Origin: Candidatus Koribacter versatilis Ellin345
GTDB taxonomy: Bacteria; Acidobacteriota; Terriglobia; Terriglobales; Acidobacteriaceae
Assembly: GCF_000014005.1 (NCBI RefSeq)
Contig: NC_008009.1
Coordinates: 2,728,001 to 2,792,000 of the forward strand
Direction: 5' to 3'
DNA length: 64,000 nucleotides
Below the pieces are notes generated by a model. That model ran no database searches. It was given only the letters and a program-made list of their open reading frames with translations, and had not been told where the DNA came from. Position 1 is the first letter of the stretch. Every line of letters starts with the position of its first letter. Shown here piece after piece: positions 8,256-16,569 of the stretch. Both the position numbers and the translations under genes were made by a program.

Positions 8256-10781
8256 TTACTTTTGACCGGCGCGTTTGCGGGCGTCAGCTATCGTCTCGGC
8301 GAAGCGCGGGTCGGCGTGCAGCGACTTCAGATCGTTGTCCGCTTCCATCGCCTCGGGAGCAGGCGCGTAGCCCGTCGCAATCGCTTGCGTCAGATGTTCG
8401 AACGCTTTGTCTCGGCTTCCTGCGATTGCATCACCGCACGCGTAGTTGTAAAGCGCGGAGCCAAGGTCGGTCGTGCGTCCGCTTTTCTGGATGATCTCCA
8501 CCGACTCCGCGAAAAACTTGTCTGCCTCGGCAAACCGCTTTTCATGAACGAGCACGGTTGCGAGCGTACCCATCGCATCCGTCGTATGCGGATTGTCATT
8601 CCCTACCGTTTTCCGGTACCGGTCGAGTACATCGCGGGCGATGCTTTCCGCTTCTGCAAACTTACCTGCGTCGCTCAGGGCCGTCGCCAGCGTCATTGAG
8701 GCAGAGAGGGTATCCGGATTGTCGGCGCCCATAACACGTCGCATCGTATCGACGGTGGAGCGTAGGGTGGCAATCGCTTCGTCAGGTTTCCCCAACCGTT
8801 CCAGGTTCGACCCCTGCACTGCCTCTGCAAATAGCGTCTTCGGATGCTCCGGTCCAAGCACCCGCTTCAGCTGCTCAATATTGCCTTGCAATACCTTTGC
8901 CGAGTCCTCGTACTTGCCCGCGTACATCAACGTGACGGCAAGGTTTGTCTCTGCGGAAATTGCGGTAGGATTGTCAGCTCCCATCGTCCTGCGGATTGCA
9001 GCAATCGCGTCCTTCTCAACCTGAACGCTCTCGTCGTACTTTCCTTCCTCGCCCGTCGTCGCCGACAGCGCGAGCATGGTGTCAATCGTCTCGTGATCGT
9101 CAGGCCCAGCCGTCTTCTGTTGGATCGCGAGTGCTCCGCGCTCCAGTTTCTCGGCCTCAGGAAACTTCCCCTCGCGCTGCAGGATCCACGACAACGTGCT
9201 CATTGTTTTCGTAGTGCGTGCATCATCCTTCGGCAAAACGCGCCGATCAGCCTCGAGCGTTTGGGTCGCCATCTTTTCCGCTTCGTCTAGCTTTCCAACC
9301 TCCGACAGCACCCATGCCAGTTCCGTCCGTGTGTCGAGCACCTGGGTATCGTTCGCACCGAACAGTTTTTCGCGAACCGAAATTGACTTCTGGTACAGCC
9401 CCGTCGCTTCGCTATACAGGCCGAGCCCGTAATAAGTGTTGGCCATCGTGTTCATCAGGCGCGCTTGCAACTCCGGATCTTTCGAGAGTCCGGTCTCGAT
9501 CTCTTTCGAAGCCTTATCGAGAATCTCGCGCGCCGTAATCGTGTTGCCGCGCGAATTGCTCGGATCGGAGACCTTGAACATCTCTGTCATGAAGTCTGCC
9601 ACCCGCTTCGAAGCCTCGGCTTCACGATTGGCGCGGTCACGCTCCTTGGCGATTCGCTTTGCCTGTACTGCCATCGTCACGGCGAATCCGATCAACAGCA
9701 GCAGCACCACCGACGCCGTCGCAACGCCGAACCTATGCCGCCGGACAAACTTCTGCGCGCGATAGAGGGTGCTCGGTGCGCCTGCCTGCACTGGCTCGTT
9801 TTTCAGGTAGCGCTGCACATCGGCAGCCAGTTCCGTCGGTGTTCCATAGCGCCGGCCACGGTCCTTCTCCAGCGCCTTCATCACGATCCAGTCAAGCTCG
9901 CCGCGCAGATGACGGATCAGCGTCTGCGGCTGCTCCTGACGTTGCTCGGCGACCTTCACAGCGTTCTGCGTGGACGATCTCAACTTTGTGCTCGGCCGCG
10001 GCGCTTCTTCATCACGAATCTTGCGGAGCATCTCGTCCGCGGTGGTGTCTTGGGGCTCGAACGGCAGCACTCCCGTGAGCAACTCGTAGAGGATTACGCC
10101 GAGCGAATACACGTCCGTGCGCGTATCAATGTTGCGCTCGTTGGCGTCGGCTTGTTCGGGACTCATGTATGCCGGCGTCCCGACGCGCGCACCCACTTCG
10201 GTGTACATGGTTGCTTCGGTCAAGCGTTGTCCGGTTGCTTTCGCCAATCCGAAGTCGATGATCTTCGGAACCGGACGCTTGTCGATTTCCTGAACCAGCA
10301 CGTTTGATGGCTTCAGATCGCGATGGATGATCGCCTTCTGGTGCGCGTGCTGCACCCCTTCGCAAACCTGAATGAATAGTTCGAGACGCTGCTTGAGGGC
10401 GAGCTTCTGCCGGTCACAGTAGGCGGTGATGGGCTGACCTGGTACGTACTCCATTACGAAGTACGGGCGGCCTTCGGGCGTGGAGCCGGCGTCAAACACC
10501 CGGGCGATGTTCGGGTGGTCCATCAGCGCCAGCGCCTGGCGCTCAGACTCGAAGCGGGCGACCACCGCCTTCGTGTCCATACCGGCTTTGATTAGCTTCA
10601 GCGCGACGGTGCGGCGCAGCGGCTCGACCTGCTCCGCCATCCACACTTCGCCCATGCCGCCTTCGCCCAACAGGTCAATCAGGCGATACGGGCCGATCGC
10701 TCGCTTCGATGACAGAGCCGCGAAGATGCCAACCGTTTCCGCGGTCGGCTGTGGCTGCTTTGGGTTGGGATCGTCCGCCAT
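8256..10781 (-). CDS. PknB-type Ser/Thr protein kinase with transmembrane helix and TPR repeats
   Basis: An 841-residue membrane kinase. Kinase motifs are the glycine loop GEGGMG (39-44), Lys62, HRDLKPSN (153-160), DFG (176-178) and SPEQ (207-210). A single transmembrane helix lies at about 351-372, followed by a long array of tetratricopeptide repeats (many copies of A...LGxxHPxT-type and EAE...A elements, as in kinesin-light-chain TPRs). The TPR region is predicted outside the cytoplasm if the kinase is inside. This architecture is expanded in Acidobacteria. The gene is tail-to-tail with the glycosidase-like gene, 4 bp apart. Confidence 0.93.
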   Translation of the reverse strand: MADDPNPKQPQPTAETVGIFAALSSKRAIGPYRLIDLLGEGGMGEVWMAEQVEPLRRTVALKLIKAGMDTKAVVARFESERQALALMDHPNIARVFDAGSTPEGRPYFVMEYVPGQPITAYCDRQKLALKQRLELFIQVCEGVQHAHQKAIIHRDLKPSNVLVQEIDKRPVPKIIDFGLAKATGQRLTEATMYTEVGARVGTPAYMSPEQADANERNIDTRTDVYSLGVILYELLTGVLPFEPQDTTADEMLRKIRDEEAPRPSTKLRSSTQNAVKVAEQRQEQPQTLIRHLRGELDWIVMKALEKDRGRRYGTPTELAADVQRYLKNEPVQAGAPSTLYRAQKFVRRHRFGVATASVVLLLLIGFAVTMAVQAKRIAKERDRANREAEASKRVADFMTEMFKVSDPSNSRGNTITAREILDKASKEIETGLSKDPELQARLMNTMANTYYGLGLYSEATGLYQKSISVREKLFGANDTQVLDTRTELAWVLSEVGKLDEAEKMATQTLEADRRVLPKDDARTTKTMSTLSWILQREGKFPEAEKLERGALAIQQKTAGPDDHETIDTMLALSATTGEEGKYDESVQVEKDAIAAIRRTMGADNPTAISAETNLAVTLMYAGKYEDSAKVLQGNIEQLKRVLGPEHPKTLFAEAVQGSNLERLGKPDEAIATLRSTVDTMRRVMGADNPDTLSASMTLATALSDAGKFAEAESIARDVLDRYRKTVGNDNPHTTDAMGTLATVLVHEKRFAEADKFFAESVEIIQKSGRTTDLGSALYNYACGDAIAGSRDKAFEHLTQAIATGYAPAPEAMEADNDLKSLHADPRFAETIADARKRAGQK

Positions 10782-10851
10782 CGTTGCCTCGTGCGCTGCA
10801 TCATAGACCAGATTGCTTCCGGACTACGCTCTCCCGTAGTACAACGGACAG

Positions 10852-10880
10852 AAAAAGGCCCGCCTCATCGACGGGCCTTA
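10852..10880 (-). terminator. intrinsic terminator of the DUF4382 lipoprotein gene
   Basis: On the minus strand AAGGCCCG (10879-10872) pairs with CGGGCCTT (10862-10855) around a 9-nt loop. It ends in a run of five T. It lies 16 bp after the stop at 10896. Confidence 0.85.
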
Positions 10881-10895
10881 ACGCTTGGAATCGAT

Positions 10896-12326
10896 CTACT
10901 GGCACCCGGTGAACGCCAATGTCGGGGCGGGGGTCGGCGATCCTGGCGACACGGTCATCGGCGTACCGCCGGTGGTCGTGATCTCACCCGGCGGCGTGCA
11001 GTCGGACGTTCCTGCCGATCCCGGAATAAACGCATCGGCGCCGATCGCGTACGTTACTGGCGTCGCGCTGTTCTGGGTGTAAGTCGCGCCGGAGGCAGCG
11101 TATGCACCAACATTCGGCCACATCGCCGGCAAGAACACCTGGTAGGCGACGCATGCGGCCGTCGCCGTCGCGCACGCAGACGTCGGATCCGTGGTCATGG
11201 ACGCGGTTGCCGAGCTCCATTGCTGTGCCAGTGGAATAATCACGTTCACCGTCGAGCCCTCGATAGAGACCGATTGCATCGCGAAGAACGTTATATCCGC
11301 CGCTGCCGCTGCGCTCCCCGTGCTCGAAGTAATTTCCCCATCAATTTCCGCGTTGGTGAGTGGAACTCCTACCTGAGCCACCATCGGAACATTTCCTAAA
11401 GCATTCCCGGGTTGGACGCCAGTCGTGATCGTGGCAGCGTAGGCCACTCCGGCTCCATTTACTGCCACGGCTACAACGTCGTACGTTCCGGCTGGCACGG
11501 GGCAAAAAACGAAGTTGCCGCGGGCATCCGTAACCGTCTGCATGATGACGCGGTCGATCCCGTTCGCGTCCTTCTGCTCCAGCCCAACCACCGCCGCACC
11601 ACCAACGATGGACGTATGCGAGATGCTATCTACAAGCGAACCCGTAACCGAGGAGGATGTCAGTTGAACTTCTCCGGCATGCAGCACGGGCTTAAGCCGA
11701 TATTTACCATTGCCTTGATGCACGATCGAGAGACAGGCGTCGAAGTCGATGTTGAGGTCCTTCACTTCTCCGGCCGCAATCGTAAAGTTGCCGCCTGCCA
11801 GTTGTCCGGATGGAATCTTGATGCCGGTATTCGATTCGCTGGAGAGCTCAAGAGTGAAAGTGTTTCCGCCAGTGACAACGCAATTCACGTCGGATCCACT
11901 GCAATGGTTCGTCGTGAGTTTGCTGGCGTCGGAACTGTCGGAGAGATAGATTCGAATTTGCTGGTAGCTCCCGGCTTGCAGTTCGACGTTTGAACCAAGC
12001 ATCGCGAGGAAACAATTGTTGCCGGCGATCCCGAGCAGATCCACCTGCTGCGGTGCTGATTTGAGGTTCGGCGTGAGATCCACCCAGCCCGCGTCACTTG
12101 GTCCCGCGGACGCGCTCTGGTGAATTTGCACGTCTTTGATCGTCACCCAGACGTTGGAATAAGGGCCGGCTGGGGCCGCACACGTGGGCGGATCACTGAC
12201 TGAGAGGTTGACTGTCCCCGTCGTCTTGTTGGAGTTCATGCTGCTGCTGCCACCGCATGCGATCAAGATTGCCAGGCACGCCGCTGCGAGCGACAGCATG
12301 ATGCCCACCAATATTCTTGGTTTCAT
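10896..12326 (-). CDS. DUF4382 lipoprotein with a carboxypeptidase-regulatory-like domain
   Basis: The start at 12326 is set by GAGGAA 4-5 nt upstream and gives a lipoprotein signal (MKPRILVGIM...AILIACGG, lipobox LIAC with the acylated Cys followed by GGSSS). A DUF4382 domain follows (GTVNLSVSDPP, VWVTIKDVQIHQ, VDLLGIAG, LQAGSYQQIRIYLSD). A beta-sandwich of the carboxypeptidase-regulatory type comes next (GSLVDSISHTSIVGGAAVV, RGNFVFCPVPAGTYDVVAVA). The Ser/Thr/Ala-rich C-terminus ends TLAFTGCQ. The 476-residue protein is probably anchored in the outer membrane. The function of DUF4382 is not known. Confidence 0.88.
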   Translation of the reverse strand: MKPRILVGIMLSLAAACLAILIACGGSSSMNSNKTTGTVNLSVSDPPTCAAPAGPYSNVWVTIKDVQIHQSASAGPSDAGWVDLTPNLKSAPQQVDLLGIAGNNCFLAMLGSNVELQAGSYQQIRIYLSDSSDASKLTTNHCSGSDVNCVVTGGNTFTLELSSESNTGIKIPSGQLAGGNFTIAAGEVKDLNIDFDACLSIVHQGNGKYRLKPVLHAGEVQLTSSSVTGSLVDSISHTSIVGGAAVVGLEQKDANGIDRVIMQTVTDARGNFVFCPVPAGTYDVVAVAVNGAGVAYAATITTGVQPGNALGNVPMVAQVGVPLTNAEIDGEITSSTGSAAAAADITFFAMQSVSIEGSTVNVIIPLAQQWSSATASMTTDPTSACATATAACVAYQVFLPAMWPNVGAYAASGATYTQNSATPVTYAIGADAFIPGSAGTSDCTPPGEITTTGGTPMTVSPGSPTPAPTLAFTGCQ

Positions 12327-12562
12327 CGGTTCCTCACGGATTTGGAGTTGGGGACCACTCACTGGCCAGGAGTGGGGTCGGGGTGTTCGCTTTATACAAC
12401 AGTCCAGGGCTGAGCAGCCGTTACGAAAGGGAGAGGTTCATTGAGAAGTTGACCATTACGAAGGTGGCATGCCACTCAATTGAAGGATAGCGCGGCACAA
12501 ATAATCTACCCCGACGGACTTGGTGCCCGCTCCGCCGGGGAAATCATTCGCCGAAATTAGAA

Positions 12563-13063
12563 TCAAATGAACGGGTTTTCGTCTGCGGTCGGCCCATACA
12601 CCATCGGCACCGGAATCTCGAGCAAGCGCAGGTATACCGACAACTGTCCGCGATGGTGGTAGAGATGGTTCAGCATGTTGGTCCGCAGTGCGGCCGTGCG
12701 TTTCTTACGGAAGATCTCTTTGTCGCGGAACAGGAACCGCCACTCCGCGGCGGCCTTTTCTGGAGTCAGAGTGCTGAAGGCGCGATCCGCATCGAACACG
12801 CTCTTCTCGAAGGCCTGGCGAATCTGGTCGGCGCTGGTAACTTGCGTCGGGGTGCCCGCGCCGGCGGCATACTCATCGTTCTCGATGATCTTTGCTGCCA
12901 TTCCCGGGATGTTGGCCACATGGAACGCCAATTCGCCGAGTGATCGCGACTTCGGATGCGGCTTCCAGGAAAGGTTTTCGTCGGTCACGCGCTCCAGCAC
13001 GCGGCGCGTCGCGGGTATCTCGTCGTGAAACTCGTCGTGAATTGAATCGATTAGCTCTTGCAT
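12563..13063 (-). CDS. DinB-family putative metal-dependent enzyme
   Basis: A 166-residue four-helix-bundle protein of the DinB/YfiT group. The likely metal-binding histidines are in LAFHVANIP (His48) and NHLYHHRGQLSVYLR near the C-terminus. Members act as thiol-dependent S-transferases or are uncharacterised. The start has GGGAG 7 nt upstream. The 200 bp before it (12363-12562 lies on the other side of the stop) hold no gene. A second DinB gene is at 59470. Confidence 0.88.
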   Translation of the reverse strand: MQELIDSIHDEFHDEIPATRRVLERVTDENLSWKPHPKSRSLGELAFHVANIPGMAAKIIENDEYAAGAGTPTQVTSADQIRQAFEKSVFDADRAFSTLTPEKAAAEWRFLFRDKEIFRKKRTAALRTNMLNHLYHHRGQLSVYLRLLEIPVPMVYGPTADENPFI

Positions 13064-13124
13064 GGTTTCGCTCCCTCGCTAGATTCGGGGTAACAGATTC
13101 CCTACCTGCAGCTCGGGATGCGAA

Positions 13125-13784
13125 TTATTGGAGCTCGACTTTTTCGAAGCCTAGTCCCCCCAGCAGGCTGGTGATGGTTTGAGCGGCGTTCTGTTGGGCC
13201 GTCTTCAGCACGCCATCCCGCAAGGCTGCGCTGGTGAGTTGGCGCTCGGCTTCTTCGCGTACTTCGCCTTCGAGGTTTGGATCGGGGGTGGAAAACACGC
13301 CAGTGTCCCGCGAATAGACCTTGGTCTTGGCGTTATCGAGGCGAGTGGTAAAGATCTCGGCGGGCGGCAAATGGACATGTACAATCTTGCCGCTTACCTT
13401 CACATCGTTGGCTGCGAGCTTGGAAAGATCTACGCCGGCGATGACTTCACCATGGACCACCAGCAATAGGCGGTCGCCGGCGAGGAAGTGCGGCAGCAAA
13501 AGGTTTTCACGCTCACCGGTGACGATCTTGTCCATGGTGTAGCTGACGCTCTCCAGCCGATTCAGCGCCCGAATCTTCTGGATCACGGTCGGCTGGTCCA
13601 CGTTGATCTGGATCTTCCCGCCGCGCGCAATCTTCCCCAACTCGGCGAGGCCGATGCCCGCAACCGCCCACAACGCGAAGCCGATGAGCACGGTGGCGAT
13701 TACCGCGCCGGCGACAACCGCCAGCGCCGATCGCGCTACTTTGGTCGCAGGGCGCTCTGTTTCGACTGGAGTCATGGGTCGCAT
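13125..13784 (-). CDS. DUF4230 membrane-anchored protein
   Basis: I use the ATG at 13784; ATG 13775 is also possible, and the upstream extension to 13877 lacks any protein-like character. One transmembrane helix (about residues 17-41, ALAVVAGAVIATVLIGFALWAVAGIGL) is followed by a DUF4230 domain. Visible pieces include QPTVIQKIRALNRLESVSYTMDKIVTG cut by natural breaks, LAGDRLLLVVHGEVIAGVDL and VHLPPAEIF. The 219-residue protein is probably periplasmic. No function is established. Confidence 0.85.
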   Translation of the reverse strand: MRPMTPVETERPATKVARSALAVVAGAVIATVLIGFALWAVAGIGLAELGKIARGGKIQINVDQPTVIQKIRALNRLESVSYTMDKIVTGERENLLLPHFLAGDRLLLVVHGEVIAGVDLSKLAANDVKVSGKIVHVHLPPAEIFTTRLDNAKTKVYSRDTGVFSTPDPNLEGEVREEAERQLTSAALRDGVLKTAQQNAAQTITSLLGGLGFEKVELQ

Positions 13785-13892
13785 CTTACTACTCATTGAG
13801 CGGGCTGCAACGGAGCAATGACGAACAGTATGTGTGAACAAAAAAATTCCCCACAGCAGACCTGCAGGGAGGAGCAAGGAAATCGGAACTCA

Positions 13893-14306
13893 TTACGCGG
13901 CGGATTCCTGCGCGTGTAACTGAAGATCGGAGCTGGCAGCGATGGCTTCGGCCGCTTTCGGATGGTCCCTGAGGAAGTTCAGGCAGTCCGCCCGATTGAT
14001 GTAGGCGAACAGCGAGCGCACCATCACCGTCGCAGTGTGACGGTGGCAAGGCCCGTGCAAGACCGCGGGCATGCCGATGATCTCGGAAGGGCAGCCAAGT
14101 AAGAACTCGTTCTGGGACTTCCGCTGGGTCAGCTTGACTCCGCCGCGCAACACCATATAAAGCCCGCGTGACGCTTCACCCTCTCGATACAACACATCAC
14201 CGGCGAGGCGCTCCTGGATCTCGCAAATGCTCAACAGAGACTGGCAGGCTCCCGCGTCGATTGATCGAAACAGTTTCATTGGAAATTTGAATGAAAAGCT
14301 GAACAA
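13893..14306 (-). CDS. stand-alone cyclic-nucleotide-binding-domain protein
   Basis: TTG at 14306 has an excellent Shine-Dalgarno (GGAGGT, 6 nt spacer). That is far better than the internal ATG at 14279, which has none. The 137 residues match only the effector half of Crp/Fnr regulators (LAGDVLYREGEASRGLYMVLRGGVKLTQ split over the beta-roll, then EIIGMPAVLHGPCHRHTATVMVRS and a dimerisation-type helix). There is no helix-turn-helix, and none follows in another frame. It might be a cyclic nucleotide or redox sensor acting through protein contacts. Confidence 0.8.
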   Translation of the reverse strand: MFSFSFKFPMKLFRSIDAGACQSLLSICEIQERLAGDVLYREGEASRGLYMVLRGGVKLTQRKSQNEFLLGCPSEIIGMPAVLHGPCHRHTATVMVRSLFAYINRADCLNFLRDHPKAAEAIAASSDLQLHAQESAA

Positions 14307-14433
14307 ATTATGACCTCCATAAGTACACAGTCAGTTTCCGCCAGATTGTCTTAATGCGATACTCCTGATCGGTAGGACGAAATACGACCATCGTGGGTGA
14401 ATCGTTTGCGTTGCGTGCGCGGAGGCAAGATAG

Positions 14434-14453
14434 TGTTTGCTCGCAAGCAAACA
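14434..14453. repeat. 8-bp inverted repeat in an intergenic region
   Basis: TGTTTGCT (14434-14441) and AGCAAACA (14446-14453) form a perfect hairpin with loop CGCA. It lies in the 263-bp gap between the GNAT gene and the cNMP-binding gene, which otherwise holds only the REP-like element at 14482. Confidence 0.4.
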
Positions 14454-14481
14454 AGCGGCGTTAGAACCGCAGAACGGCAGA

Positions 14482-14510
14482 TCCTTCGTCGCTGCGCTCC
14501 TCAGGATGAC
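14482..14510 (+). repeat. REP-like intergenic repeat, copy A (short)
   Basis: The core TCCTTCG...CTCAGGATGACAG recurs at 22341-22388 and 26663-26710 in the same orientation. This copy is shorter (about 29 bp against 48 bp) and more diverged. All three are strictly between genes. Confidence 0.6.
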
Positions 14511-14569
14511 AGGAAAGAGGAACGCGAGGGACAGAGCGCTGTGGGCTGAGGGCTGAGCGCGAAGCGGTG

Positions 14570-15076
14570 TCAGGGTTTCAGTGCGACCGATAGCAGGAAT
14601 GCATCCATGCCAGTAGCGTGGTAGTAGCGTGGAATCGTGCGAACGATGTTGTAGCCATGCTTCTTATAGAAGGCCAGGGCGGCGACGTTGTTGACCGCGG
14701 TCTCGAGGAACACGGTGTGGCAGCCTTCGCGCGCGAGGCGTTCGTGCGCGGCGTTGAGCAACAGTGTTCCGACGGCGCGCTTGCGGAAATAGGGATCAAC
14801 GTCGATGGTGAGGATGTGGCCGTAACCGCCACGGCGGCGGTGCGCGATAATGAATCCGCAGATCGGCGTTTCGTGCTCGCTCTCGTTCTGCAGCTCGGCC
14901 TCAGCGATCACGGTAAATGCCGTTTTTAGTTTGACGTGGTGATCGAGTTCACCCTTCGAATAAGAGATCCCGTCTTCGAAGCAGACCTGGTCGAGCCGCC
15001 AGAGTGCGTCAAGATCGCTCGGCTGATAAGGCCTGAGATAGGCTTGCACATGTTCACTGTCTGCGTTCGCGTGCAT
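14570..15076 (-). CDS. GNAT-family N-acetyltransferase (RimI-like)
   Basis: Acetyl-CoA-dependent N-acetyltransferase, 168 residues from the ATG at 15076. The longer reading from 15208 would overlap the neighbouring gene and adds a non-protein-like Arg-rich stretch. The core shows the RimI pattern: YLRPYQPSDLDALWRLDQVCF, then the V-(D)-P-x-x-R-x-x-x-x-G acetyl-CoA loop (TIDVDPYFRKRAVGTLLL). Further on are FLETAVNNVAALAFYKKHGY and RYYHATGMDAFLL. Ribosomal protein or other N-terminal acetylation is possible; the substrate is not known. Confidence 0.88.
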   Translation of the reverse strand: MHANADSEHVQAYLRPYQPSDLDALWRLDQVCFEDGISYSKGELDHHVKLKTAFTVIAEAELQNESEHETPICGFIIAHRRRGGYGHILTIDVDPYFRKRAVGTLLLNAAHERLAREGCHTVFLETAVNNVAALAFYKKHGYNIVRTIPRYYHATGMDAFLLSVALKP

Positions 15077-15131
15077 GAGTGCAAGTAACAATGGTAAGAC
15101 ACGGCGTGAGTTAGGCTCACGCCGTTCTGCG

Positions 15132-15701
15132 TTACGCGGCTTTGTCCTTCCGGGTGCGCGCTTCGGCGAAGAGCGCGAGCATCTCGCGGTTGAATGCCGG
15201 AATGTCACTCGGTTGACGGCTGCTTACCCAGTTCTTGTCGCGCACTACCTGCTCATCCGTCCACGTCGCGCCGGCGTTGCGAATGTCGTCCTGGATCGTC
15301 TTGTAGCTGGTCATCTTGCGGCCTTGCAGCAGACCGGCGGAGACCAGCAGCCACGGCCCGTGGCAGATGACCGCGATCGGCATGTTGGCTTCATTGGCAT
15401 GACGCACGAGTTCCTGTGCTTTGCGCTCGATGCGCAGTGCGTCGGCGTTCATGGCGCCGCCTGGAAGCAGGATGGCGTCGTAGTCATCGACAGAGACGCT
15501 GTCGAGAGTGCGATCTACCTTGACCTTCTGCGTCTTCTTGTCGTGTTGCACCGCCTGGATCTCACCGGCTTTGGGTGAAACGACTTCGGTGCGTGCGCCG
15601 GCGGCGTCGAGTGCTTTTCGTGGCTCAATGAGCTCCGCCTCTTCGAATAGGTCAGTGGCGAGAATAGCTACGCGGAGTCCTTGCAGGTTGTTGTCGGCCA
15701 T
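15132..15701 (-). CDS. DJ-1/PfpI-family protein (YhbO-like)
   Basis: The start at 15701 has AAAGGAGA 3-4 nt upstream, which fixes the N-terminus as MADNNLQGLRVAILATD. The 189-residue protein carries the nucleophile elbow AVICHGPW with its catalytic Cys, the acidic partner near EEAELIEP and the tail YKTIQDDIRNAG...FNREMLALF typical of PfpI/YhbO/general stress protein 18. Such proteins are proposed deglycases, hydratases or chaperones in stress defence. It is the upstream neighbour of the GNAT gene on the same strand, 55 bp away. Confidence 0.92.
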   Translation of the reverse strand: MADNNLQGLRVAILATDLFEEAELIEPRKALDAAGARTEVVSPKAGEIQAVQHDKKTQKVKVDRTLDSVSVDDYDAILLPGGAMNADALRIERKAQELVRHANEANMPIAVICHGPWLLVSAGLLQGRKMTSYKTIQDDIRNAGATWTDEQVVRDKNWVSSRQPSDIPAFNREMLALFAEARTRKDKAA

Positions 15702-15888
15702 ATGTCTCCTTTGCTGGCGGAAAGTTGGGATCAATGCCGGAATAGAAGGTACGATGCGCTGCCATCGTGGCGGGTGGTCAAGTTCCACGCGGCGAGAAGG
15801 ACAAGGCGGTGGGTACCGCGTGAGTAACTTTTCGTAATCTGGCGCATCGTCGGAATCCGGCTACAATCGAATGCAATGGGGTGGTAAG

Positions 15889-16356
15889 ATGTCACTCCCT
15901 TTACACACGAGAATGTCGAGCGAACAGAATTCAGGCGCCTTCGCGTTTGGCCGCAGCGAACATGGCGTCACGATAACCCTCAAGGCGGCCGAGTCCGAAG
16001 TCTCTCCCGTTGTGGATCAGATCATGCACATGGTGAATGAGACGGGCTGCTGCGCTCCCGGCAAAGAGCTGGATGTGGAGATCGCGCTGCGCGAAGCGCT
16101 CGCTAACGCCATCAAGCATGGCGCGAATGGCGACCCGTCAAAGACCGTGGAGTGCCGAGTATCGTGTGGCGACTCAGGTATCTTGATCGTGGTTCGCGAC
16201 CCTGGCCCGGGATTTGACCCTGCGGCCATCCCCGACCCGCTGAGCAGCGAGAACATCTTCTCCAATCACGGCCGCGGAATTTTCCTGATTAACAAGTTGA
16301 TGGATGAAGTGAAGTTCGAGAAGAACGGAACCGAAATCCATATGAGGAAGTACTGA
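15889..16356 (+). CDS. RsbW-like anti-sigma/serine kinase ATPase
   Basis: A 155-residue HATPase_c protein. The Bergerat motifs are the N box (EALANAIKHGA), G1 (DPGPGFD) and G2 (HGRGIFLINKLMDEV). This matches switch kinases that bind sigma factors or phosphorylate STAS antagonists. The ATG at 15889 is preferred over 15871: a -10-like TACAAT at 15862-15867 would place the transcript start after 15871. No STAS, PP2C or sigma gene lies next to it, so its partner is encoded elsewhere. Confidence 0.85.
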   Translation: MSLPLHTRMSSEQNSGAFAFGRSEHGVTITLKAAESEVSPVVDQIMHMVNETGCCAPGKELDVEIALREALANAIKHGANGDPSKTVECRVSCGDSGILIVVRDPGPGFDPAAIPDPLSSENIFSNHGRGIFLINKLMDEVKFEKNGTEIHMRKY

Positions 16357-16569
16357 GTTCTCGACCCCGGTATAGTCTTTCTAAGAAAAAGCTCCATGTT
16401 CCCAGCGTGGAGTTGTCACACGATTGCGACTTCGCCGTAAACATTTGTCGCAATGGCACTTCCGACTACTACTTCGAATGAGTTTTACTTTGACAGAGTA
16501 GCTGAAGAGCAACATACTTTCCTTTCGTTTTAACAAACCTGCGTGCCTGAAATCCTCTGGAGGCCCCCT

